A stretch of 64,000 nt of DNA from Alphaproteobacteria bacterium (GTDB lineage Bacteria > Pseudomonadota > Alphaproteobacteria > CALKHQ01): the NCBI GenBank assembly GCA_041396705.1, contig JAWKYB010000008.1, positions 62,001 through 126,000 of the forward strand, written 5' to 3'. A program made the translations under genes and the position numbers. The notes beneath the pieces were generated by a model that had not been told where the DNA came from, did not search any database, and was given only the letters and a program-made list of their open reading frames with translations. Of the stretch, positions 54,470 to 62,220 are shown piece by piece (positions within the stretch are counted from its first letter, which is position 1; every line of letters starts with the position of its first letter).

Positions 54470-54721
54470 ATGGCCAAGCTCACGACCCTCGGCACTGTCG
54501 CCATCCTGGTCGCCGGCGTCGTTTCCGGCTGCGGCGCCAACCCTGCCGACCGCGCCGTCAGCGGCGCCGCGCTGGGTGCCGGCACCGCTGCGGCCGGGGC
54601 GGCCGTCGTCGACGGCAACGTCGGCGCCGCAGCCCTGGTCGGCGGCCTGCTCGGCGGTGGCGCCGGGCTGCTGACCGATCCCGGGCAGGTGAATTTCGGC
54701 GAGCCGTTCTGGCGCCAGTAG
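54470..54721 (+). CDS. Small glycine-zipper lipoprotein
   Basis: An 83-aa protein with a short signal peptide ending in the lipobox VSGC, so the mature protein is probably lipid-anchored at Cys21. The rest has alternating Gly/Ala spaced as in glycine-zipper domains (GAALGAGTAAAGAAVVDGN, ALVGGLLGGGAG). The tail VNFGEPFWRQ is hydrophilic. It is comparable to small YMGG/OsmB-like envelope lipoproteins. AAGGA lies nine bases before ATG 54470. Confidence 0.8.
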   Translation: MAKLTTLGTVAILVAGVVSGCGANPADRAVSGAALGAGTAAAGAAVVDGNVGAAALVGGLLGGGAGLLTDPGQVNFGEPFWRQ

Positions 54722-54742
54722 GCGCCACCCCCCGGCGGCGCG

Positions 54743-54815
54743 GCCGGTCCGTCCTTCCGTTTCTGCCCCTCCCAGACCGTCCCGTCCCCGGGGCCGGGCG
54801 GCAGGACGGACCGGC
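54743..54815. terminator. Long-spaced 13-bp inverted repeat between convergent genes
   Basis: GCCGGTCCGTCCT (54743-54755) and AGGACGGACCGGC (54803-54815) are perfect complements separated by 47 bases. They lie between the stops of two convergent genes, suggesting a bidirectional 3' structure or an extended hairpin. There is no T-run. Confidence 0.5.
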
Positions 54816-54823
54816 GCCCGCGA

Positions 54824-56590
54824 CTACTCCAGGCCGGCCTTGCGCAGCCCGGCGACGAAATTCTCCATCTTGTCGTGGTCCTTGTGCGGCAGCACCACGC
54901 GCCAGTGCGAGATCGAGAAGGTCGGGTGGATGCGCATCACCTCGTTGGCGTGATAGCGCGCCTCGGACATCATGTTCAGGTGGGCATAGCTCGACGCCAG
55001 CAGGCGATGGCCCTCGGTGCGGTCCGACATCTGCTTCACCACCGAGATCGTCTTCTCGTAGTCGCCGAGGTCGAAATAGGCGTCGGCCAGGTACCACAGG
55101 TACCAGTCCGGGTAGTACGGGTTCAGCCGCATCGCCCGGATGATCAGCTTCTCGGCCCGCTTGGCGTCGCCGAGATAGGTCAGGGCGTCGCCGGCTTCCG
55201 CCAGCAGGTCGGCGTCGTTGGGGTTCAGGTTCAGCGCCCGCTCATAGGCCGCCAGCGAGGCCGAATAGTCCTTGTTGTAGAGCAACGCGAAGGCCAACTC
55301 GGCATGCCCGCGCGAATCGTAGGGGTCGCGGCTGACCGCGGCGCGCGCCAGGTCGATCGCCTGCTGCAGCCGCGTCTCCGGCGAATCCGACCAGCGATAG
55401 CGCCAGTCCAGGTTGAACGCGCGCGACATCGACGCATAGCTGCGGGCGTAATCGGGGTCGGTCTTGGTCGCCTGTTCGAACAGGCGCCGCGCATGGGCCA
55501 CCGATTCGCGCCGCCACTGCGAGGCCAGATACTGGCCGCGCAGGATCAGCCCATAGGCCTGCAGGTCGCTCGGCGCGCTGTCGACCAGGCGCCGCCGCTC
55601 CGCCTCGCCGACCTGCACGGCCAGGCTGGCCGTGATCCGCTGGGTCATGTCGTCCTGGATCGTGAACACCTCGGACAGCTCGCCCTCGTAGCGTTCCGAC
55701 CACAGATGCTCCTCGGTCGCCGCCTCGATCAGCTCGACATTGACCCGCAGGCGCCGCCCGTTGCGCTGCACCCCGCCCTGCAGCAGGTAGCGCACGCCCA
55801 GCCGCTGGCCGATCTGGTCGACCGGCACGTTGCGCGAGACCAGCACGCGGGCCGAGTGCGTCGCCGTGACCAGCAGGCCGCGGAACCGCGTCAGCTGGTT
55901 GACCACGTCGCCGACCACGCCCTCGCACAGATGCTCGTCGCCGGCGTTGCCGGACCGGTTGGCGAACGGCAGCAACGCGATCGAGGCCGATTCGGCGCGC
56001 CGGACCTTCACCATCGGGTCGCGCCGCGGCTCGGCGGCAACGATCGTCGCGCCTTCGTCGAAGTCCAGCTCGAACACCTCGACCGGCTCGCCGATGTTCT
56101 TCAGCGCCTGCGGGCCCATGGCGCGCGTGCGCCCCGGCATGGAGCCGGCCAGCGCCTGGCGGACGACCTCGGTGATGCAGATGCCGCCCGGCTCCGCCAG
56201 GTCCTGCACCCGCACGCAGACGTTGATCGCGTTGCCGTGCAGGCCGCTGTCGGAATCCATGATCTCGCCGACATTGATCCCGACCCGGAAGGCGATGGCG
56301 TCCTCCGGCGCGGTCCACACCGCGCTGCGCGCCATTTCGCGCTGCAGCTCGATCGCGAAGTTGGTGGCCTGCGATGCCGTCTCGAACACCGCCAGCACAC
56401 CGTCGCCGGCGATGTTGGCGATCTGGCCGCCATAGTCGCCGACCAGCGTGCGCAATTGGCCCATCGCCTGGGTCACCCGGTTGAGAGTCGCGTCCTCGTC
56501 GCGACTCATCATCCCGGCATAGCCGCAGATGTCGGCAAAAAGGATCGCGGCCAGTTTGCGATCACCACGTTGCGGGATTGGCAGGGCCAT
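54824..56590 (-). CDS. Class III adenylate/guanylate cyclase with TolB-like and TPR domains
   Basis: A 588-aa cytoplasmic protein. The N-terminal class III cyclase domain (about residues 10-170) has the two metal-binding Asp in LFADICGYAGMM (D20) and IAGDGVLAVF (D63), then NVGEIMDSDSGLHGNAINV. A TolB-like N-terminal-type module follows (about 205-335: SIALLPFANRSGNAGDEHLCEG to IQDDMTQRI). The C-terminus has several TPR repeats (from about 365, e.g. YDSRGHAELAFALLYNKDYSASLAAYERALNL). It probably makes cAMP in response to protein contacts. ATG 56590 is chosen over 56647. Confidence 0.92.
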   Translation of the reverse strand: MALPIPQRGDRKLAAILFADICGYAGMMSRDEDATLNRVTQAMGQLRTLVGDYGGQIANIAGDGVLAVFETASQATNFAIELQREMARSAVWTAPEDAIAFRVGINVGEIMDSDSGLHGNAINVCVRVQDLAEPGGICITEVVRQALAGSMPGRTRAMGPQALKNIGEPVEVFELDFDEGATIVAAEPRRDPMVKVRRAESASIALLPFANRSGNAGDEHLCEGVVGDVVNQLTRFRGLLVTATHSARVLVSRNVPVDQIGQRLGVRYLLQGGVQRNGRRLRVNVELIEAATEEHLWSERYEGELSEVFTIQDDMTQRITASLAVQVGEAERRRLVDSAPSDLQAYGLILRGQYLASQWRRESVAHARRLFEQATKTDPDYARSYASMSRAFNLDWRYRWSDSPETRLQQAIDLARAAVSRDPYDSRGHAELAFALLYNKDYSASLAAYERALNLNPNDADLLAEAGDALTYLGDAKRAEKLIIRAMRLNPYYPDWYLWYLADAYFDLGDYEKTISVVKQMSDRTEGHRLLASSYAHLNMMSEARYHANEVMRIHPTFSISHWRVVLPHKDHDKMENFVAGLRKAGLE

Positions 56591-56767
56591 GACCGGGCGC
56601 TTAAGATCGGACGATTGTTGGCAAGAATCCCCAGGGGCGCATGGCATCGCGGCGCCCGCTCAAATGCTACCGCAACACATGAACAGCGAGCAACGCGTCA
56701 ATTCTCCAGGACCGCCTAGCCAATCGCAAAGATTCGACCGAGTCATCATGAGCGGATCATTAAGCAA

Positions 56768-57262
56768 ATGTCACATTCGGTACCGGAATGGGCCCGGTTT
56801 ATCGAGCCCGACCCGTCGCAGCCTGTTCACTGGCGGCTGCGCCGGGCCAAGGAAAACGATCACCCATTCTGCGAACGCCTTTACGTGATGACGATGGAAC
56901 CGCTGTTGCGCCCGCTCGACGCGTGGAAGCCGGCGGACATGCTCGAGAAGCTGCGGTCCTCGTTTCGGCTGAGCGACGTCCTCGTCGTCGTTGCGGACCA
57001 GGCGGACGCGGGCTGGCTGCAGGTCACCGACGACGGCAGCGGCCTGATCCTGAACCAGATGCATCTGCTGCCGCAATGGCGGGCGCGCGGTATCGGCTCT
57101 TCGATCCTCGACGGTCTCATCGCCTATGCCCGCCACCACCGTCGCCGGATCGCGCTGTCGGTCGCACACAACAACCGCGCGCGGGCCCTTTACGAGCGCA
57201 AGGGCTTCAGTCAGGTCGCCCGCGAAGACTGGCGGCTCGACCTCGAGTTCGTCCCGCGCTAG
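56768..57262 (+). CDS. GNAT family N-acetyltransferase
   Basis: A 164-aa acetyl-CoA-dependent acetyltransferase. Motif A for CoA binding is QMHLLPQWRARGIGSSILDGLI (Q/RxxGxG/A type, RARGIGSS). Motif B follows with SVAHNNRARALYERKGF. The N-terminus carries WRLRRAKENDHPF. The substrate is unknown. It is divergent from the cyclase gene, 177 bp apart. Confidence 0.92.
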   Translation: MSHSVPEWARFIEPDPSQPVHWRLRRAKENDHPFCERLYVMTMEPLLRPLDAWKPADMLEKLRSSFRLSDVLVVVADQADAGWLQVTDDGSGLILNQMHLLPQWRARGIGSSILDGLIAYARHHRRRIALSVAHNNRARALYERKGFSQVAREDWRLDLEFVPR

Positions 57263-57413
57263 CGCCACCCGGCAGGCCGGCGCGGCACGCGCCCGGATGG
57301 TGCCGCGTCGGGCGATGCCATTCTTCCTTCAGAAGCCGGGAACCGTCGAACGCGCCAACGGCGGTCGGTTTGCCATGCCGCGCAGCCGCACGACGCCGGA
57401 GGATCGGCCGGCG

Positions 57414-58028
57414 TCAGTCGTCGCCGCGACCGCGCGCGTGGCCGCCGGCACGGGCGTGACCGCCCGCCCGCGCGTGACCGCCGGCCCTGGCGTGGCCGCC
57501 GGCGGCAACCGACGAGGCGCCGTCGTCGTCCAGCTCGACGCCGAGCAGGATCTCGCCGATCGTGCCGGTGTCGACCTCGATCCGGATCGAGAAATCGGCC
57601 TGGTCATAGGCCCAGACCCGGATGCCGGCGGAGAACTGGCCGTCACGCCCGCCGACCCCGGACAGGTCGACGAAACCCGCATTGCGCGCATCGTCGGCCA
57701 GGCCGCCTGCCGGACTGACGCTGCCGCGGGCCTGTTCGGGATCGCGGCCCTCGCCATGGACCAGCATGATCACCGGCCGGGCCAGATCGTAGTACTGGCC
57801 CTCGTAGCTGAAGCCGTAGATGCGCGCGAGCCGGGCATCCTTGTCGGCGAACTGCTTGCGCAGGAACTGGTTGGTTCCGGCCTGCTGCGGACCCGGCGCA
57901 TTGCCTTCGGGCGCGTCGGGATCGCCCCCGCCCTTCAGCTCGGCGCCGGCATTGATCACCAAGTCTCTGATTTCACGACCGAAAAGATGAACCATTGAGG
58001 AATTCAGTAGGGATTCGAAAACAGGCAT
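57414..58028 (-). CDS. Unknown protein with C-terminal GGHARA-type repeats
   Basis: A 204-aa protein. Residues 1-50 are mixed, with VHLFGREIRDLVIN and a Gly/Pro/Asp linker. Residues 55-170 look like a compact domain (ARLARIYGFSYEGQYYDLARPVIMLVHGEGRDP, FSAGIRVWAYDQADFSIRIEVD). The tail has four hexapeptides, GGHARA three times then GGHARG, and ends GRGDD. No Shine-Dalgarno is obvious before ATG 58028. It is the last gene of a minus-strand run behind YcaO, TfuA and the HExxH protein, 96 bp after the latter. The family is not recognised; it is a candidate substrate or partner of that system. Confidence 0.7.
   Translation of the reverse strand: MPVFESLLNSSMVHLFGREIRDLVINAGAELKGGGDPDAPEGNAPGPQQAGTNQFLRKQFADKDARLARIYGFSYEGQYYDLARPVIMLVHGEGRDPEQARGSVSPAGGLADDARNAGFVDLSGVGGRDGQFSAGIRVWAYDQADFSIRIEVDTGTIGEILLGVELDDDGASSVAAGGHARAGGHARAGGHARAGGHARGRGDD
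57436..57507 (-). repeat. Four 18-bp repeats encoding the GGHARA tail
   Basis: Units begin with GCGTG at 57436, 57454, 57472 and 57490, an exact 18-bp period with a few third-position differences. Each unit encodes one hexapeptide on the minus strand. Confidence 0.9.
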
Positions 58029-58124
58029 CGTGGACCACTATCAATCTGGATTGAACAGGAGCGAATTGCGAAAAAAGGGCAAATCCGAGGCTGCCTGCTT
58101 CACCCGCCGCATACAATCGCGCGT

Positions 58125-59489
58125 CTAGCGCAAACGGGCGATCCCCCCTTTTACACCGCGAATTGAAACATGCCGCCGACGGCAATGCAATGGCCGTTTT
58201 GCGACAATGGCGCCGTCATCGGGCGTCAGCGTTCGCGCGGACGTTGCATGGCTCTGCGAAAATGTCTTGCCGCGCCTGGGGCCGAGCGGAACGTCGCCGA
58301 TGCGGCGCCAGGCGAAATTCTCGCCGATCGACTTGCGATAGCGGCCGCCGGTGAGCACCGCGTCGGCCTCGATCACCGCCTGCTCGACGTCCGAATAGCC
58401 GATGCAGTTGCATTCGAGCCATTCCCACACCAGCGCCAGATAGCGGCCGACCAGGTCGCGGGTCTCGGTCAGCGCGCTGCGAAAGCCGGCCGGATCGACC
58501 GGATAGAGCCGGTCGAACCACGCCTGGATCTCGTCGGCCATGTGCGGCATCCCGGTGATGCCGTCGGCCATCTCGGCCAGCTGGCGCGGGATCAGGCCGC
58601 GGTCGCGCAGCTCGCGGTGGAAGATGTCGACCAGCAGGTCGAACAGCGCGCCGGTCAGCGGCTGGGCCAGCAGGTGCTCGTCGTCCCAGCCGTCGACGAA
58701 GGCGGTCATGCGGACGTCGTTGCTGGCCAGCCTGATCTGCGCGCTGTTCGACAGCTCGCCGAACCGGTTGAGCTCGTTCAGGGCATAGAGGTTGCCGCGG
58801 GTGCGCGCCATCAGCCGGTCGAGAACGGAGTCGAAGTGCAGCAGCGCGACCAGCGCCGCCATGTCGGCGGCGGATTCGTGGAAGCCGAAGAATTCGTCGT
58901 TGGCCACGTCCAGTTCGGGCAGGCCGACCTCCTGATACACGATCAGGTGGCCGAGCTCGTGGGCGACGATGTCGAAATTCAGCGCGAACGGCCGACGGCC
59001 GCCATCCTCGTCGCGGTGCGCGCCAAGCTCGAGAAAGCCGTAGCCGGCCTGGGCATTGTCCCAATCCTCGAACAGGCTGACCTCGAGCCGGTCGATGCTG
59101 TCGGCGAAGTGCCAGGGAATGGTGCGGCCGAAATAGTCTTCCCAGATGTCGAGCACGAACCGGGCCGTGCCATAGGCATGCACCAGGGGGAAATCGGGCG
59201 AATCGACCGGAATCCGGTCGAGATGGCCGTCGCCGTCGGGCACGACGCCGAAGCCGACCGGCCCGGTCCAGGGCGGCAGCGAGAGCCGCGAACCGGCGGG
59301 GCCGCCGCCGACGAAGCCGTACGGCGCGATCTTGCCGATCGGGCTCAGCGCCAGGATGCGGTCGTCGCACGGGCCCGGGCCGACGCTTCCCGACGGCGGG
59401 CGCAGCGTCACGGTGTCGGGCACGAGGTCCGGCTCGGCATAGGGCGGAATCGGAAACAGCCTGACACGGGTGCCGTGGCGTTGGTGCAT
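58125..59489 (-). CDS. HExxH metallopeptidase-like protein
   Basis: A 454-aa soluble protein. HELGH at residues 177-181 is a zinc-peptidase HExxH motif. Glu205 in FGFHESAADMAALV, 24 residues later, suits the third ligand of a gluzincin. The first 100 residues are Pro/Gly-rich with no signal peptide. Residues 210-400 are helical, and the last 30 are basic (CRRRHVSIRGVKGGIARLR). I chose ATG 59489; longer in-frame starts overlap the tfuA gene. It lies 47 bp downstream of tfuA on the same strand and could cleave a leader peptide or a modified product. The family name is not certain. Confidence 0.75.
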   Translation of the reverse strand: MHQRHGTRVRLFPIPPYAEPDLVPDTVTLRPPSGSVGPGPCDDRILALSPIGKIAPYGFVGGGPAGSRLSLPPWTGPVGFGVVPDGDGHLDRIPVDSPDFPLVHAYGTARFVLDIWEDYFGRTIPWHFADSIDRLEVSLFEDWDNAQAGYGFLELGAHRDEDGGRRPFALNFDIVAHELGHLIVYQEVGLPELDVANDEFFGFHESAADMAALVALLHFDSVLDRLMARTRGNLYALNELNRFGELSNSAQIRLASNDVRMTAFVDGWDDEHLLAQPLTGALFDLLVDIFHRELRDRGLIPRQLAEMADGITGMPHMADEIQAWFDRLYPVDPAGFRSALTETRDLVGRYLALVWEWLECNCIGYSDVEQAVIEADAVLTGGRYRKSIGENFAWRRIGDVPLGPRRGKTFSQSHATSARTLTPDDGAIVAKRPLHCRRRHVSIRGVKGGIARLR

Positions 59490-59536
59490 GAGGTCGTGTC
59501 CAATATCACTTGCCCGGGCGGCCCTGCTGGGATCGG

Positions 59537-60856
59537 CTAGGTCTGCGCCAGCGCCCGGTAACGATGTTCTCGACGCAATATTCGGTACCACGCCTCGCGG
59601 TTGTCGAGTCCAATCTCGCGACAGAAGGCATCGAGGTCGTCGGGAACCGGCGCGCCGAGCCCCGCACCGAAGTACCAATCGACCAGCGCGGCGGCGCTGA
59701 CCGCGGGGCCGGAACCGGCGCCGTCCAGCGCGGCCCGCTTGGTTGCGGCCCGGGCGGCGAGCGGCCCGTAGCGGCCTTCCGCGCCGAGTTCGTCGAGCAT
59801 CGCGCCGGCCAGCAGGTCGGCGTGACGGCCGGCCGCCGCGGCCACCGCCGCACGGCCCGCCAGCACCCGGCCGAGCGCCTCGCCGGTCAGGCCGTTCTCC
59901 GCCATCCACGCCTCCAGACCGGCCCGGGTCATCAACCCGTGGCGCAGCCGCAGCGCATTGAGCGCGGCGGCGAGTACGGTCGCGTCGTCGTCGCCGGCGG
60001 CGGATTCGACCGCGCCCTGGGCGGCCAGCCGCAGCAGAGCGGCCGCCGCAACCGCGCGGTAGTCGCCGGGACGCAGCCGCAATTCGTCCAGCACGTCCGC
60101 GTCGCGCACCTCCGTGGCCGGCCGCTGCGCCGCCTCGCCGATCGCGCGCCGATGCAGGCGGTCCCACACGTTGGTCCACGCCAGCCGGTAGCGCACCGGG
60201 GTGGCGGGGCGGCGGTCCGCCGCGATCGCCTGCAGCTGCGCGAGCAGCGCCAGCGCGTCGTGCCGCTTCTGGTCGACCCGGCCGGATCCGAGCCAGTCCC
60301 GGAAGTCGTCAAGGACCATGCCCTGTGCCGCCGCCGCATCCAGCACCGCGTCCCAGCTGCGCCGCTTGTAGAAGATCGCGCGCGCGGCCTCGACCAGCGC
60401 CTCGGCCGCGGTCGCGTCGAGCACGCCGGCCTCGCGGGCGGCGAGCGCGGTGGCGTGGACATTGACCAGCGGCTCGGACAGCGCCGGATAGCCGACCTCG
60501 CCCGGCCCGTGGGTCAGCGCCACCGCGTCGTCCTGCCAGAACACGCCGTCGCGGTACCATTCGAACACGCGGCCGACCCCGATCATGCCGAAGCCGTGCA
60601 GCTCGGCCGCGCGCAGTGCGCCCATGCTGCTGCTGCCCAGCACCGGCACGCCCTCGGCCATCGCCCACAGGATCTCCTTGTGCCAGACCGCCGGAACGCT
60701 GTCGAAATAGCCGTCGACGATGCCGATGGCGGAGGCACCGCGGCGCACGGCGCGCACGACGTCGCCCTGGCGGACCGGCGGCAGCAGCTGCAGGCCCGCC
60801 GCGGCGGCGCGGTCGCCCGGCCGCAGGCTGGGGCCGACGAAGACGACCGCGGTCAT
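59537..60856 (-). CDS. TfuA-like protein
   Basis: A 439-aa protein. The N-terminal TfuA core has VVFVGPSL at the start, GIVDGYFDSVPAVWHKEILWAMAEGVPVLGSSSMGALRAAEL in the middle and FWQDDAVALTHGP. The C-terminal 220 residues are an Ala/Arg/Leu-rich helical extension. TfuA proteins accompany YcaO enzymes and are linked to thioamide formation, as in archaeal methyl-CoM reductase and thioviridamide-type peptides, and to trifolitoxin. ATG 60856 overlaps the YcaO stop by ATGA, so the two are translationally coupled. Confidence 0.92.
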   Translation of the reverse strand: MTAVVFVGPSLRPGDRAAAAGLQLLPPVRQGDVVRAVRRGASAIGIVDGYFDSVPAVWHKEILWAMAEGVPVLGSSSMGALRAAELHGFGMIGVGRVFEWYRDGVFWQDDAVALTHGPGEVGYPALSEPLVNVHATALAAREAGVLDATAAEALVEAARAIFYKRRSWDAVLDAAAAQGMVLDDFRDWLGSGRVDQKRHDALALLAQLQAIAADRRPATPVRYRLAWTNVWDRLHRRAIGEAAQRPATEVRDADVLDELRLRPGDYRAVAAAALLRLAAQGAVESAAGDDDATVLAAALNALRLRHGLMTRAGLEAWMAENGLTGEALGRVLAGRAAVAAAAGRHADLLAGAMLDELGAEGRYGPLAARAATKRAALDGAGSGPAVSAAALVDWYFGAGLGAPVPDDLDAFCREIGLDNREAWYRILRREHRYRALAQT

Positions 60857-62118
60857 CCGTCGTCGCCCAGCAAGGCCCGCGCCCGCCGCCCGGGCACATA
60901 TTCGGCATGGGAGTCGATGCCCTCCAGGCCGGGCACGACGACCCGTGCGATCGCGATGCCGTGGGCCGGCTTCGACAGGTTGACCGCCAGCACCCGGTCC
61001 AGCCCGACGGCGGCGAGCCGGCCGCGCACCCAGCGCAGATCGGCGGCGGCACTGTCGGACCGGTAGTCCGGCACGTCGCGGAAATCGGCCAGCGGCGTAT
61101 CGGCATCGCCCAGCAGCGCGCGCAGATAGCGCATGCGTGCGCGGCGGCCGCTGTCGGCATAGGCCGCGTCGCTGAGGTCGTCGCGTGCGCCGGAGATATA
61201 GGTCAGGCGGATCTGCGCCGCCTCGGTGATCGCGCGCACCGCGGCCACCGCCCGGCACGGATGGGTGCCGGTGCCCAGCGTCGGGTTGGCCTCGACCGCG
61301 TCATGCTCCCATGTGCCGCAGGCGAAGCTGGCCACGCCGACGTCGCCGGTCACGTCCCACAGCGCCGCGGCGATTCCGGCGGCCTCGAAGCGCTGCAGCA
61401 GGTCGGCGGCGAGGCCGGAATCGATGGTGGCGGGGTCGATCCGCGCCGCGGCACGCAGGTCCGGCGGGCTCAGGTTCCACAGGCTGACCGCGTCGCGCTC
61501 GATCACCTCGCACAGGCCGTGGCACACCGCTTCGGCCAGCGTGTTGCCGGAGGCGAGGCCGTTGGTGCTGGCGTCGAAGCAGCCGGCGTCCGGCGGCATC
61601 GGCTGGGCATAGTTGGTGTGGACGACGTCGTAGGGCACCGCCACTGCCTCGCCGCTGGCCAGGTCGACGGCGTCGACCCACAGCAGCGGGCGGTCGTCGT
61701 CGAATGCCGTGCCGGCCATCAGCGGCAGGTCGTGCGGCTCGACCGTTGCCAGGACGCGGGCGATATCGCGGCGGCTGCCGTAGCGCAGCGGCAGGTCGAT
61801 GTGTTCGGCATGATGCAGCTCGATGCCTTCCATCACGCCGGACGCCCGCGCCGCGTCCAGCGTAGCGCCCTTGCCCTGGGAGACGGCGAGCGAGCGGCTG
61901 TTGGGCCGGTGCACCATCACCACCGGGATGCCGACGTTGTCGAGCCCGGTCACGTCGGCGACCCGGGTGATGCCGAATTCGGCCAGCCTCGGTTCGACGC
62001 GCCGGAAGGTCTCGGCCGGGTCGCAGGCCCGGTGCGCGCCGGCCAGGTAATGCTTCGCCGACCGCGACTCGTCGGCGGCCTCGGCCAGCAGGATGCGCAG
62101 GGGATCGGGAAGCGTCAT
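60853..62118 (-). CDS. YcaO family ATP-dependent cyclodehydratase/thioamide synthetase
   Basis: A 421-aa YcaO enzyme that activates a peptide-bond carbonyl with ATP for attack by a Cys/Ser/Thr side chain or by sulfide. ATP/Mg motifs are visible: QGKGAT at 81-86, the SxxxEgiE-type helix (GVMEGIELHHAE, E97 and E100) and CEVIERDAV with E204, E207 and D209. There is no fused E1-like domain and no proline-rich C-terminus of the azoline-forming type, and the partner is TfuA. Thioamidation is therefore favoured over azoline formation, by inference. It is 102 bp downstream of a MocR-type regulator on the same strand. Confidence 0.93.
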   Translation of the reverse strand: MTLPDPLRILLAEAADESRSAKHYLAGAHRACDPAETFRRVEPRLAEFGITRVADVTGLDNVGIPVVMVHRPNSRSLAVSQGKGATLDAARASGVMEGIELHHAEHIDLPLRYGSRRDIARVLATVEPHDLPLMAGTAFDDDRPLLWVDAVDLASGEAVAVPYDVVHTNYAQPMPPDAGCFDASTNGLASGNTLAEAVCHGLCEVIERDAVSLWNLSPPDLRAAARIDPATIDSGLAADLLQRFEAAGIAAALWDVTGDVGVASFACGTWEHDAVEANPTLGTGTHPCRAVAAVRAITEAAQIRLTYISGARDDLSDAAYADSGRRARMRYLRALLGDADTPLADFRDVPDYRSDSAAADLRWVRGRLAAVGLDRVLAVNLSKPAHGIAIARVVVPGLEGIDSHAEYVPGRRARALLGDDG

Positions 62119-62220
62119 GGCTTAACGGGGTCTGCTCGGTCCGGTCGGCGTGCTGTTCGGGCGCGATGCCCGCAGCATCCCCGATGGCGCCCGCCCGCGC
62201 CAGCCCCTCTGCGCCGCGCG

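Noticed and set aside
54824..56590. TolB-like module taken as the periplasmic Tol-Pal TolB
   Set aside because: No signal peptide and no beta-propeller; the module is the N-terminal TolB-like domain often found between cyclase and TPR parts.
57436..57507. Short tandem repeats as a CRISPR array
   Set aside because: Contiguous 18-bp coding units without spacers; they encode a protein tail.
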